NCBI GenBank assembly: GCA_021292105.1
Contig: CM037874.1
Location: forward strand, 38,740,404-38,804,403
Length of the DNA: 64,000 nucleotides
Direction of reading: 5' to 3'
Origin: Anadara kagoshimensis
Lineage: Eukaryota > Mollusca > Bivalvia > Arcoida > Arcidae
Shown piece after piece: positions 25,305 through 37,400 of the stretch. Under the pieces are notes generated by a model. The model had not been told where the DNA came from and searched no databases. It saw only the letters and a list, made by a program, of their open reading frames with translations. Position 1 is the first letter of the stretch. Each line of letters opens with the position of its first letter. Both the position numbers and the translations under genes were made by a program.

Positions 25305-25496
25305 TACTTAATGGTGCAAAAAAAACTGGAATACTGTAAAAATAACCGACCTTCCACCAATGGACAAAAACTTTATCACAGAAGGGTTTGTCCGAAAGCT
25401 ATTAGAATTGAAAAGAACAGAGACGTGTACATCCGTATTGGTGTAGGTATACCAATTGAAATACCAAGGCCCCACATTATATTTTTATATGATTAA
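25305..25496 (+). CDS. Possible terminal exon, unknown product
   Basis: An acceptor-like TACGTAATTACAG is followed by an open frame: YLMVQKKLEYCKNNRPSTNG, then QKLYHRRVCPKAIRIEKNRD, then VYIRIGVGIPIEIPRP and a TAA stop. The basic, ordered-looking composition differs from the random AT-rich frames around it, and the frame opens only just before the putative acceptor. I recognise no domain, and no matching upstream exon could be identified. It could be a chance frame. It could also be the 3' end of a plus-strand gene whose introns hold the arrays to the left. Confidence 0.3.
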   Translation, partial: YLMVQKKLEYCKNNRPSTNGQKLYHRRVCPKAIRIEKNRDVYIRIGVGIPIEIPRPHIIFLYD

Positions 25497-25937
25497 TATT
25501 TCTATTTTATCTAATCAAACTTTAACCGTATATTGTATATGCTATGATATAAATAATCGTTTAGCTACTGTTTGTTTGTTCTTGAGAACTAAAATTCTTT
25601 CAAGTCAAAATTGTTTTCAAATGTTAATTCTGCTTATTTGCGGTAATATTTGTTTAAAGAGAACCTCCAAATTAATTATTGATAACCAATACACATGTAT
25701 ACGTGGTTATTCAATATACGTGGTTATCTTTCTTTCAATTTAAATGGCAATTTTGGGGGAAAAGTCAAAGTGTATGTAATTAATTTTTCGTTTTTGTTTA
25801 TACTTCTCAGCATAAAACCTTCTGCTTTCTGGTCACTTAACAGTGTGACACATCAAAAACAAACATACCAATTAATCCGTGTATTTGTATTATATATATT
25901 GATTGCGTGAATAATAATTTTTGTCTTTATGATGACC

Positions 25938-27560
25938 TGTCAAATTTGAAATTTTTGCTTGTATTTTATTTCAAAACCTGGAAAGTCACAACACACCTTA
26001 AGGCCAAGTAGTACAAATGAACGCTAACGTTACGCATGGCGCGTACAAATCTGCATATATGCACTCTGATGTTATTATTCTAACTTCTATTTTAAAGTAA
26101 CTGTACTATTTTTTGATAAATTATTTACAGAGAATATAATACATTATGTCTATCAATTAAAGGATTAAATGATACAAGAAAATCATCATAAATATAGTAC
26201 ACGAATAATTTCAACAGATACCAATGATTCACGAAGATTGCTTTTGATATTTTCAATTGACGTTTTTTTCACAAAATTTAATTGATGATATCTTTTTTAA
26301 TATCGTTTTGATTTTCAAAATTCTTTCAGATTTTAAAAAAATAGAACTTTCATATTTGTTCATGCACTATAGCTTTTAAAATATTTATGCAATTACGTCA
26401 TGATCATTTATACTGAAATTATGGGTGTTTTTATTAATGGCGCAATGAATTTCTGAATTTTTCAGCTCGATAGTTTTCAATCACTTTTCTGGCCAAGTAA
26501 AAACTCTCGAATGTAATGATTTTTTCACACCAGTGACTTTTGTGTCTCAATACTGGTAGTTCAAAATATAAAAGCTTAAAATATTTTAAATGATGTCAAT
26601 AACATTATTTCCCCGACTCTGACTGGCCTTTCTTCATGCATTTTTGAAGTGTCATCATTGACTCTCATTTCGAATGATAATGCTTTGTTTTTCTGTTATT
26701 CCGAAGTAATAATGTTTCTTTATATCATTTTTTCTGTTATTTAAGTGACTAGAAATACAAAATAATCTAATTTAGAAAAATAATTTGTATACAATCATTG
26801 AAATAAAGTATTCACTATAACAGCAAGACGCATAAATACAACACTCATAGTTTACGGCACGATGACGCTAAAGTTCGCAAGTTTGTCGATTGTTTTACAA
26901 TATCGTCAAAAATCATGACGTTATTGCTAATTTTAGACATATTTTCGCATCAGATTACGCCTTTGAAGTTATATATCGAAAAATCGAGCAAGGGGACATA
27001 TGTTTTTCTTTACATTTTCAGAAAGTACAAATTTTAAACTACATCATGTTAATTTTTCAAAAACTTGTAGGACAAACTGTTATTTCTACACTTTTTCCAA
27101 TTTTCTAGTGCCTGAAAAATAGCGATTTCCTATTTAAACTATGTTAAAATTCGAAGATTTGTTACATTTTTTACGCTTAATAACTAAAAATGTAAAAAAG
27201 GGCCCCCTTAATTTTTATGCATTTTCAGATGCGCCTCAAAACTTTTTACAAGTATAGAAAAAATCAGATACTTGTAGAATATGCTCATTTGTACCACTTG
27301 GACTTAATAAGATGTTGTAAATTTCAATGATATAATTATGATATACTGTGAAATTTGAAATTTTTGCTTGTATTTGATTTCAAAACCTGGAATGTCATAA
27401 CACACCTTGATAAAATATTATAAATTTCAATGATATATATTATTATGAACTGTGAAAGTTGAAATTTTTGCTTGTATTTGATTTCAAAACCTGGACGGTA
27501 ACAACACATTTTAATAAAATATAATCAATTTCAATTATATAATTATAATAATACGTGTTA
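25938..27560. repeat. Short tandem repeat, unit about 105 bp, three units, first split by an insertion
   Basis: TTTGAAATTTTTGCTTGTAT, then TTTCAAAACCTGGAA, recurs at 25943, 27350 and 27457. The first unit is interrupted after CACACC by the element at 26002-27303 and resumes at 27304. The other two units are intact (27347-27449 and 27450-27560). Confidence 0.75.
26002..27303. mobile_element. TTAA-flanked inverted-repeat element, 1.3 kb
   Basis: The ends GGCCAAGTAGTACAAATGA (left) and TCATTTGTACCACTTGGAC (right) are inverted repeats with 17 of 19 positions matching. Both sides are flanked by TTAA (25998-26001 and 27304-27307). Removing the element and one TTAA restores a sequence that matches the neighbouring tandem units across the junction. 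A TTAA target is typical of piggyBac-type transposons. The ends are not the canonical CCC start, so the assignment is only likely. I recognise no transposase inside. Confidence 0.75.
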
Positions 27561-27699
27561 AATTTAATTTGTTGATGCGTTAATTGTAACAGCCAAATAA
27601 AGACCTCGACATACACTACCAATATTTATCATAAACTTAATCGGGTATTTCCAAATTAGCCCAGTTATTTACCCAAGTGACCAATGTTAAGTGAGAAAT

Positions 27700-28026
27700 G
27701 GCGTTTAACATCCCAGTCAAGAATATTTCACTTATATCGAGACGTCAACAGCTATAGGCGAAGATGCAGAAATTTAGCCTGTGTATAGTGCTTATGGCAT
27801 TTTACAGCAGGGTTCTTTATCGTCTCAAACCTACCGTGACTCGGGGCCTCGTTTATTTAAAGTTCCCATCCGAAAAAACCGCGACTTTCATTTCGTAATG
27901 CCGAGTGCTTGGTGAAAGAACAGTCACTACACACTTTAAGTCTTGGGTTTAATCCGGTGGAGGTTCGAACCCTCGACCTCCAACTTACAAATAAAGCAAT
28001 CTACCAACTGAGCTGCCGCAGTGGTC
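27700..28026 (-). mobile_element. SINE family A, full copy
   Basis: On the minus strand, the head at 28026-27955 has A box TAGC/CAGCTCAGTTGG-like sequence and B box GGTTCGAACCTC. The body runs through the AGTCAAGAATATTTCAC signature (as read on the plus strand at 27714) and the tail. It shares the whole layout with 39309-39670 and 54001-54368. Confidence 0.8.
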
Positions 28027-28625
28027 AAGTAGCAAAGGTGTACCATATGATCATTATCATGATTGGTCCGAGGCCTAAGCCCAAGGGCCAATATGACACA
28101 CCGAGCTCGAGGTCAAATAACTAGCTCAAAAAAAAAATGCCCGATTAATGATAATTTTATTTATTTAACATTTCAAAGACTTAATACATATATTATTTAC
28201 GTGTACATTAACTGCAGTTTTTCTGACGGACGTGTACGGTGTCCGATTGACGCCTAAGAAACCGTTATGTCAAGTGCAGATGTGTGACGCAATACAGTTT
28301 GTGGGATATTGCAATATCCTTCTATACTACATCAACTTTTATGCACTTTTAAAAACTGCTTTGTATCCATAGTTTTAGTGCTTACTCTACTGGATTTTTC
28401 AAAGCAAAATGGGGCCAGCCATTTTGTTTTAGTGAAATAACTTAAAATCTTTGCACGCGTTTATATTTGCTCACCTTTTCCAGTTTGTCTCATATTGGAC
28501 CAGTTTTGTTAATTAATTGGCGAGGAATATTGTCAGTTATTGTATCAATAACACACATGTTAATTAATATTTCCAATTTTATAGTGATATTAAATCTTAT
28601 TGACAGGCAACCTTAATGTTATACC

Positions 28626-28657
28626 GCTAGACGGTCGTTTCTGGATACAATTCTTCT
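28626..28657 (+). repeat. Dispersed repeat family C, short fragment
   Basis: GCTAGACGGTCGTTTCTGGA followed by TACAATTCTTC matches the core of family C at 6370-6400. Flanking similarity fades quickly. Confidence 0.4.
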
Positions 28658-29728
28658 AAAACCAAAACAACACTGAAATGCATGTATCCCATAACTAACC
28701 ATTGAAGAGTTTAGAATGGCGTTTGTAGTACTATTACTTCCATTGCCGTGCAAAACTGCATGGCCATGCAAGTTATAGCACCATAAATGCCATTTCTAGA
28801 CAGTTTAATGCTTATATTTACATTTCGCAATTTTTGAATATTTTTATCATTGTTTTGATTCCTAAAATAAATACACAATGTCGTGTTTGACATGCAACTC
28901 CAATTGCTGGAATAACCAGTCAAAGACGTCACGAGTATAGTCGTAAGCAAGACGGATGAGTGACGTAACAATAGCAAGCCTCGTCTCTGACTAAAATGTT
29001 CAACCCCTGGGTGAGATTCCCTGCATGGATAAACTCATAATGGATTCTTATAATCCATCATAAGGTATAGCATGAACATAAAGCTGTATATAAAAATTAA
29101 TCGTTAAGCACTGTTATTCACAAATTTCCAGCGCAAGTTGAATCAATGAATGTCAAGAGTTTTCTGACTCGCCTGCGACCTATTAACTTTGTAAAACGAT
29201 AAAGTAAGGCAACTAGGCAAAATTATTTGATATCTTAAACGAGTATTTTGATAAAACCACAAGGCGACGTCATATTTAGTGTAAACTCAGTGCGAATATA
29301 ATCTCGGTTAGAGTAATGGTGTTTAACGAACTACTCAAGATTATTTGACTAACGGAGGAGACCTGTTACTGAAAGGTGGAAGACTTGAAAGTATATCCCA
29401 GTAGACCCACGGAACATGCCAAAGAAACAGTTACAATTTCTCATACGTATAAAGCTTAGTCAGACTCAAAGGGTGTTCGATTTTTCACATACAGAAGGAG
29501 CCAAGCCGAAAGTGAACAGTAATTCATCATATCATGTTTGAAATCAATATTTTTGAAGAGCTTTAAAATAGGGCTCGTATACGTAGATTCGATTAAATTT
29601 ATGAATATCCTGAAAATTAGCAACATTATTCAGATTTCAAATTTAAAGTTGAAAGAAAACCACAATTAAGAAATTATTGTTAAACTTGGTCCATAAAATG
29701 TCTGAGTTTCATGATCAGTGATACCAAT

Positions 29729-29762
29729 GTGTGTGTGTGGTGTGTGTGTGTGTGTGTGTGTG
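29729..29762 (+). repeat. GT microsatellite
   Basis: A GT run with a single GG interruption. Confidence 0.9.
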
Positions 29763-30640
29763 TTATTGTTCCACATGTAGTGATTGTGTTATTATTTATT
29801 TTTAACAAGTTGCATTATTCAAAGACACAATTAATATTTAAAGTGGAACAGAATACAGGTATTCTTTAAATGAAGAAAATTACCTATATCTCGCGTCATA
29901 TGATCAAACGATATATGTCTAAAAAGACAATATCTAACCTAACCGGGGTATAACTGACATCTGAATTGACTATTTATAAAATCTAGTCCTCCAACTGGAG
30001 AAAAAGACACACTTAGAATTTCAGAAATGGTTTCACTGATCGTAGAAAAAAAGGAGAATTACAGTAGATATGTCAGGAAAACACCCTTTCGAACAGCAGA
30101 GGTTAAAATATGAACACTTGCTACAAATTTTTGTTTTATCTAGAATCTTCAATCACCTGTTTAAACCTTTTTTAAAAACAGTGTTTTAAAGTTTTATCAT
30201 TTGAAAAGTGTAATAAAAAATGTATACAAGATCTAAATCATAGTGATATAATGAATCGAAATATTATGGACGCTTGTTTAGGTAATTTTCAAAACTGTTG
30301 ATGCTGATAATGTTTCATTTTAATATGCAAATATAGTTTTTTTCTTTCGTTTTAATATGAACTTTAGTAAATGCATGGATAATTTCTAACTGTTGTCATA
30401 AGTTGCACGTAACAAAAGACGACATTTAATCATCTCTATAGATAGTACTTACATGTATTAATTAGTACCTAACAGTGTTAAAGTATATATAACTGGGCAT
30501 TTAAATTGACTCATGGCCAGTTCAAAGAACATGTATGCATATAAAAATTAAAAAGGTAATTTTTAAAACCCATTTTTATATTTTTACACCATGCAATCAT
30601 GTATATATATGAACGTTTGTAAGACTTATACTAGGTATAC

Positions 30641-30822
30641 TTCCTCATGAAAACGTATTTCCTTAGCTAAATTTAGTAAAATATATTTTGGTACTTCTAG
30701 GCATCTTTTTAACGTCTTGGTAAAAGCATTTCGGTTTCACAATTCTGTTCAATCACTACTGATGAGAATTGTATTCTGAAACGGCCGCCTAGTGTTGTAA
30801 AATTAAAACTGGTATAATAGGT
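30641..30822 (-). repeat. Dispersed repeat family C, copy 2
   Basis: The reverse complement matches 6345-6530, including CACTAGGCGGCCGTTTCAGA, ACAATTCTCATCAGTAGTG and ACCAAAATATATTTTACTAA. The two copies differ by scattered substitutions. Confidence 0.6.
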
Positions 30823-31209
30823 AATTTAAAGTTTTTCACAAATAAGCATCTTGATGTTACATATTTTTATCTATGTCTGTTAAAATTGTTTCTTCAATTG
30901 ACATTAAAATCACAAACATTAATAAACCTAAACTAAGTGATTAAAGTATTTAGAGAGTACGGAAATAAAAATATCTAAAGATTACTGTTATTTTGCGTTA
31001 CGCTTATTTTTATCTAGATCCTGCAAATTCGTGCAAAATCGCATTCAAATTGTATCTGGAATTTAATGCCCATCAAATTTGATTTTAAACCACATATACA
31101 CTTGTCTTGAAACAATTTACTTTAAAGATTTTCTGGATAGCTTTTGTAACATAAAAAAGAAAACAAAGCATGGTAGCATTGCTTGTAAAATACTAGGGCG
31201 CTAATGAAG

Positions 31210-31497
31210 TTGTTGAATGTTGCTTAACGTCGCACCAGCAATTTTTCAGCTATTGCGACGAGAACTACATTATTAATCTCTATGGATTAATCTATGAACA
31301 AGATCGTGTGAAGATGCATGTGAAGTGCGAGTGTCTGTCTTGTACCAGCGCGAACTCAAGGCGACTTTAAGGTAAAAGCTCATTGAGCCAGTACGCCGCA
31401 GACACGCGCATCACTTCCCTTAGTTACATTATGCCGACACCAGGTGAACCAGTAAAGGCTAACGGCAAGAAAAAAATTACTTTCCCACATGTGGTCT
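31210..31497 (-). mobile_element. SINE family B, copy truncated at its tRNA head by the 50-bp satellite
   Basis: The body matches 641-935 on the same strand. Similarity stops exactly after CCCACATGTGGTCT, where the other copy continues into the tRNA-like head. Here the first 50-bp satellite unit begins (GATATAGTGGGCTC). The Pol III promoter part is therefore missing. Confidence 0.75.
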
Positions 31498-34400
31498 GAT
31501 ATAGTGGGCTCTGTCTGTCTTTATATGTATATGTCCGTCCGTAAATAGATATAGTGGGCTCTGTCTGTCTTTATATGTATCTGTCCGTCCGTAAATAGAT
31601 ATAGTGGGCTCTGTCTGTCTTTATATGTATTTGTACGTCCGTAAATACATATAGTGGGCTCTGTATTCGTCCGTAAATAGATAAAGTGGGCTCTGTCTGT
31701 CTTTATATGTATCTGCCCATCCGTAAATAGTTATAGTGGGCTCTGTCTGTCTGTATATGATTTGTCCGTCTGTAAATAGATATAGTTGGCTCTGTCTGTC
31801 TTTATATGTATCTGTCCGTCCGTGAATAGTTATAGTAAATATAGATATAGTGGGCTCCGTCTGTCTTTATATGTATCTGTCCGTCCGTAAATAGTTATAG
31901 TGGGCTCTGTCTGTCTTTATATGTATCTGTCCGTCCGTAAATAGTTATAGTAGGCTCTGTCTGTCTTTATATGTATCAGTCCGTCCGTAAATAGTTATAG
32001 TGGGCTCTGTCTGTCTTTATATATATCAGTCCGTCCGTAAATAGTTATAGTGGGTTCCGTCTGTCTTTATATGTATCAGTCCGTCCGTAAATAGTTATAG
32101 TGCGCTCTGACTGTCTTTATATGTATCAGTCCGTCCGTAAATAGTTATAGTGGGCTCTGTCTGTCTTTATATGTATCAGTCCGTCCGTAAATAGATATAG
32201 TGGGCTCTGTCTGTCTTTATATGTATCAGTCCGTCCGTAAATAGTTATAGTGCGCTCTGTCTGTCTTTATATGTATCAGTCCGTCTGTAAATAGTTATAG
32301 TGGGCTCTGTCTGTCTTTATATGTATCAGTCCGTCCGTAAATAGATATAGTTGGCTCTGTCTGTCTTTATATGTATCTGTCCGTCCGTAAATAGATATAG
32401 TGGGCTCTGTCTGTCTTTATATGTATCTGTCCGTCTGTAAATAGTTATAGTGGGCTCTGTCTGTCTTTATATGTATCAGTCCATCTGTAAATAGTTATAG
32501 TGCGCTCTGTCTGTCTTTATATGTATCTGTCCGTCTGTAAATAGTTATAGTGGGCTCTGTCTGTCTTTATATGTATCTGTCCGTCTGTAAATAGTTATAG
32601 TGCGCTCTGTCTGTCTTTATATGTATCTGTCCGTCCGTAAATAGTTATAGTGGGCTCTGTCTGTCTTTATATGTATCTGTCCGTCCGTAAATAGTTATAG
32701 TGGGCTCTGTCTGTCTTTATATGTATATGTCCGTCCGTAAATAGATATAGTGGGCTATGTCTGTCTTTATATGTATCTGTCCGTCCGTAAATAGTTATAG
32801 TGGGCTCTGTCTGTCTTTATATGTATCAGTCCGTCCGTAAATAGTTATAGTGGGCTCTGTCTGTCTTTATATGTATCAGTCCGTCCGTAAATAGTTATAG
32901 TGGGTTCCGACTGTCTTTATATGTATCAGTCCGTCCGTAAATAGTTATAGTGCGCTTTGTCTGTCTTTATATGTATCAGTCCGTCCGTAAATAGTTATAG
33001 TGGGCTCTGTCTGTCTTTATATGTATCAGTCCGTCCGTAAATAGATATAGTGGGCTCTGTCTGTCTTTATATGTATCAGTCCGTCCGTAAATAGTTATAA
33101 TGGGCTCTGTTTGTCTTTATATGTATCAGTCCGTCCGTAAATAGTTATAGTGGGCTCTGTCTGTCTTTATATGTATCAGTCCGTCCGTAAATAGATATAG
33201 TGGGCTCTGTCTGTCTTTATATGTATCTGTCCGTCCGTAAATAGATATAGTGGGCTCTGTCTGTCTTTATATGTATCTGTCCGTCTGTAAATAGTTATAG
33301 TGGGCTCTGTCTGTCTTTATATGTATCAGTCCGTCTGTAAATAGTTATAGTGCGCTCTGTCTGTCTTTATATGTATCTGTCCGTCTGTAAATAGTTATAG
33401 TGGGCTCTGTCTGTCTTTATATGTATCTGTCCGTCTGTAAATAGTTATAGTGCGCTCTGTCTGTCTTTATATGTATCTGTCCGTCCGTAAATAGTTATAG
33501 TGGGCTCTGTCTGTCTTTATATGTATCTGTCCGTCCGTAAATAGTTACAGTGGGCTCTGTCTGTCTTTATATGTATCTGTCCGTCCGTAAATAGATATAG
33601 TGAGCTATGTCTGTCTTTATATGTATCAGTCCGCCCGTAAATAGTTATAGTGGGCTCTGTCTGTCTTTATATGTATCTGTCAGTCCGTAAATAGATATAG
33701 TGGGCTCTGTCTGTCTTTATATGTATCTGTCAGTCCGTAAATAGATATAGTGGGCTCTGTCTGTCTTTATATGTATCAGTCCGTCCGTAAATAGATATAG
33801 TGAGCTATGTCTGTCTTTATATGTATCAGACCGCCCGTAAATAGTTATAGTGGCTCTGTCTGTCTTTATATGTATCTGTCCGTCTGTAAATAGTTATAGT
33901 GGGCTCTGTCTGTCTTTATATGTATCTGTCAGTCCGTAAATAGTACAGTGGGCTCTGTCTGTCTTTATATGTATCAGTCCGTCCGTTAATAGATATAGTG
34001 GGCTCTGTCTGTCTTTATATGTATCAGTCCGACTGTAAATAGTTATAGTGGGCTCTGTATGTCTTTATATGTATCTGTCCTTCCGTAAATAGTTATAGTG
34101 GGCTCTCTCTATCTTTATATGTATCTGTCCTTCCGTAAATAGTTACAGTGGGCTCTGTCTGTCTTTATATGTATCTGTCCGTCCGTAAATAGATATAGTG
34201 AGCTATGTCTGTCTTTATATGTATCAGTCCGCCCGTAAATAGTTATAGTGGGCTCTGTCTGTCTTTATATGTATCTGTCCGTCCGTAAATAGGTATAGTG
34301 GGCTCTGTATGTCTTTATATGTATCTGTCCTTCCGTAAATAGTTATAGTGGGCTCTGTCTGTCTTTATATGTATCTGTCAGTCCGTAAATAGATATAGTG

Positions 34401-37400
34401 GGCTCTGTCTGTCTTTATATGTATCAGTCCGTCCGTAAATAGATATAGTGGGCTCTGTCTGTCTTTATATGTATCAGTCCGACTGTAAATAGTTATAGTG
34501 CGCTCTGTTTGTCTTTATATATATCAGTCCGTCCGTAAATAGTTATAGTGCGCTCTGTCTGTCTTTATATGTATCAGTAAGTCCGTAAATAGATTTAGTG
34601 CGCTCTGTCTGTCTTTATATGTATCAGTCCGTCCGTAAATAGTTATAGTGCGCTCTGTCTGTCTTTATATGTATCAGTCCGTCCGTAAATAGATATAGTG
34701 GGCTCTGTCTGTCTTTATATGTATCAGTCCGTCCGTAAATAGTTATAGTGGGCTCTGTCTGTCTTTATATGTATCAGTCCGTCCGTAAATAGATATAGTG
34801 GGCTCTGTCTGTCTTTATATGTATCTGTCCGTCCGTAAATAGATATAGTGGGCTCTGTCTGTCTTTATATGTATCTGTCCGTCTGTAAATAGTTATAGTG
34901 GGCTCTGTCTGTCTTTATATGTATCAGTCCGTCTGTAAATAGTTATAGTGCGCTCTGTCTGTCTTTATATGTATCTGTCCGTCTGTAAATAGATAGTGGG
35001 CTCTGTCTGTCTTTATATGTATCTGTCCGTCTGTAAATAGTTATAGTGCGCTCTGTCTGTCTTTATATGTATCTGTCCGTCCGTAAATAGTTATAGTGGG
35101 CTCTGTCTGTCTTTATATGTATCTGTCCGTCCGTAAATAGTTACAGTGGGCTCTGTCTGTCTTTATATGTATCTGTCCGTCCGTAAATAGATATAGTGAG
35201 CTATGTCTGTCTTTATATGTATCAGTCCGCCCGTAAATAGTTATAGTGGGCTCTGTCTGTCTTTATATGTATCTGTCAGTCCGTAAATAGATATAGTGGG
35301 CTCTGTCTGTCTTTATATGTATCTGTCAGTCCGTAAATAGATATAGTGGGCTCTGTCTGTCTTTATATGTATCAGTCCGTCCGTAAATAGATATAGTGAG
35401 CTATGTCTGTCTTTATATGTATCAGACCGCCCGTAAATAGTTATAGTGGGCTCTGTCTGTCTTTATATGTATCTGTCCGTCTGTAAATAGTTATAGTGGG
35501 CTCTGTCTGTCTTTATATGTATCTGTCAGTCCGTAAATAGATACAGTGGGCTCTGTCTGTCTTTATATGTATCAGTCCGTCCGTTAATAGATATAGTGGG
35601 CTCTGTCTGTCTTTATATGTATCAGTCCGACTGTAAATAGTTATAGTGGGCTCTGTATGTCTTTATATGTATCTGTCCTTCCGTAAATAGTTATAGTGGG
35701 CTCTCTCTATCTTTATATGTATCTGTCCGTCCGTAAATAGTTACAGTGGGCTCTGTCTGTCTTTATATGTATCTGTCCGTCCGTAAATAGATATAGTGAG
35801 CTATGTCTGTCTTTATATGTATCAGTCCGCCCGTAAATAGTTATAGTGGGCTCTGTCTGTCTTTATATGTATCTGTCCGTCCGTAAATAGGTATAGTGGG
35901 CTCTGTATGTCTTTATATGTATCTGTCTTTCCGTAAATAGTTATAGTGGGCTCTGTCTGTCTTTATATGTATCTGTCAGTCCGTAAATAGATATAGTGGG
36001 CTCTGTCTGTCTTTATATGTATCAGTCCGTCCGTAAATAGATATAGTGGGCTCTGTCTGTCTTTATATGTATCAGTCCGACTGTAAATAGTTATAGTGCG
36101 CTCTGTTTGTCTTTATATGTATCAGTCCGTCCGTAAATAGTTATAGTGCGCTCTGTCTGTCTTTATATGTATCAGTAAGTCCGTAAATAGATTTAGTGCG
36201 CTCTGTCTGTCTTTATATGTATCAGTCCGTCCGTAAATAGTTATAGTGCGCTCTGTCTGTCTTTATATGTATCAGTCCGTCCGTAAATAGATATAGTGGG
36301 CTCTGTCTGTCTTTATATGTATCAGTCCGTCCGTAAATAGTTATAATGGGCTCTGTTTGTCTTTATATGTATCAGTCCGTCCGTAAATAGTTAAAGTGGG
36401 CTCTGTCTGTCTTTATATGTATCAGTCCGTCCGTAAATAGATATAGTGGGCTCTGTCTGTCTTTATATGTATCAGTCCGTCCGTAAATAGTTATAGTGGG
36501 CTCTGTATGTCTTTATATGTATTAATCCGTCCGTAAATAGTTATAGTGGGCTCTGTCTGTCTTTATATGTATTAATCCGTCCGTAAATAGTTATAGTGGG
36601 CTCTGTCTGTCTTTATATGTATCTGTCCGTCCGTAAATAGTTATCGTGGGCTCTGTCTGTCTTTATATGTATCTGTCCGTCCGTAAATAGTTTAGTGGGC
36701 TCTGTCTGTCTTTATATGTATCTGTACGTCCGTAAATAGTTATAGTGGGCTCTGTCTGTTTATATGTATCAGTCCGTCCGTAAATAGTTATAGTGGGCTC
36801 TGTATGTCTTTATATGTATTAATCCGTCCGTAAATAGTTATAGTGGGCTCTGTATGTCTTTATATGTATTAATCCGTCCGTAAATAGATATAGTGGGCTC
36901 TGTATGTCTTTATATGTATTAATCCGTCCGTAAATAGTTATAGTGGGCTCTGTCTGTCTTTATATGTATCAGTCCGTCCGTAAATAGTTATAGTGGGCTC
37001 TGTCTGTCTTTATATGTATCAGTCCGTCCGTAAATAGTTATAGTGCGCTCTGTCTGTCTTTATATGTATCAGTCCGTCCGTAAATAGTTATAGTGCGCTC
37101 TGTCTGTCTTTATATGTATCAGTCCGTCCGTAAATAGTTATAGTGGGCTCTGTCTGTCTTTATATGTATCAGTCCGTCCGTAAATAGTTATAGTGCGCTC
37201 TGTCTGTCTTTATATGTATCAGTCCGTCCGTAAATAGTTATAGTGGGCTCTGTCTGTCTTTATATGTATCAGTCCGTCCGTAAATAGTTATAGTGCGCTC
37301 TGTCTGTCTTTATATGTATCAGTCCGTCCGTAAATAGTTATAGTGCGCTCTGTCTGTCTTTATATGTATCAGTCCGTCCGTAAATAGTTATAGTGGGCTC

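Larger units (their letters stand above)
28027..30640. other. Stretch without recognisable genes
   Basis: It holds the family C fragment, the GT run and a perfect palindrome GGATATTGCAATATCC at 28307-28322. The minus-strand frame at 28977-28711 has no recognisable domain. GTGTTTAACGAACTACTCAA at 29320 may be a decayed SINE A tail. Confidence 0.45.
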
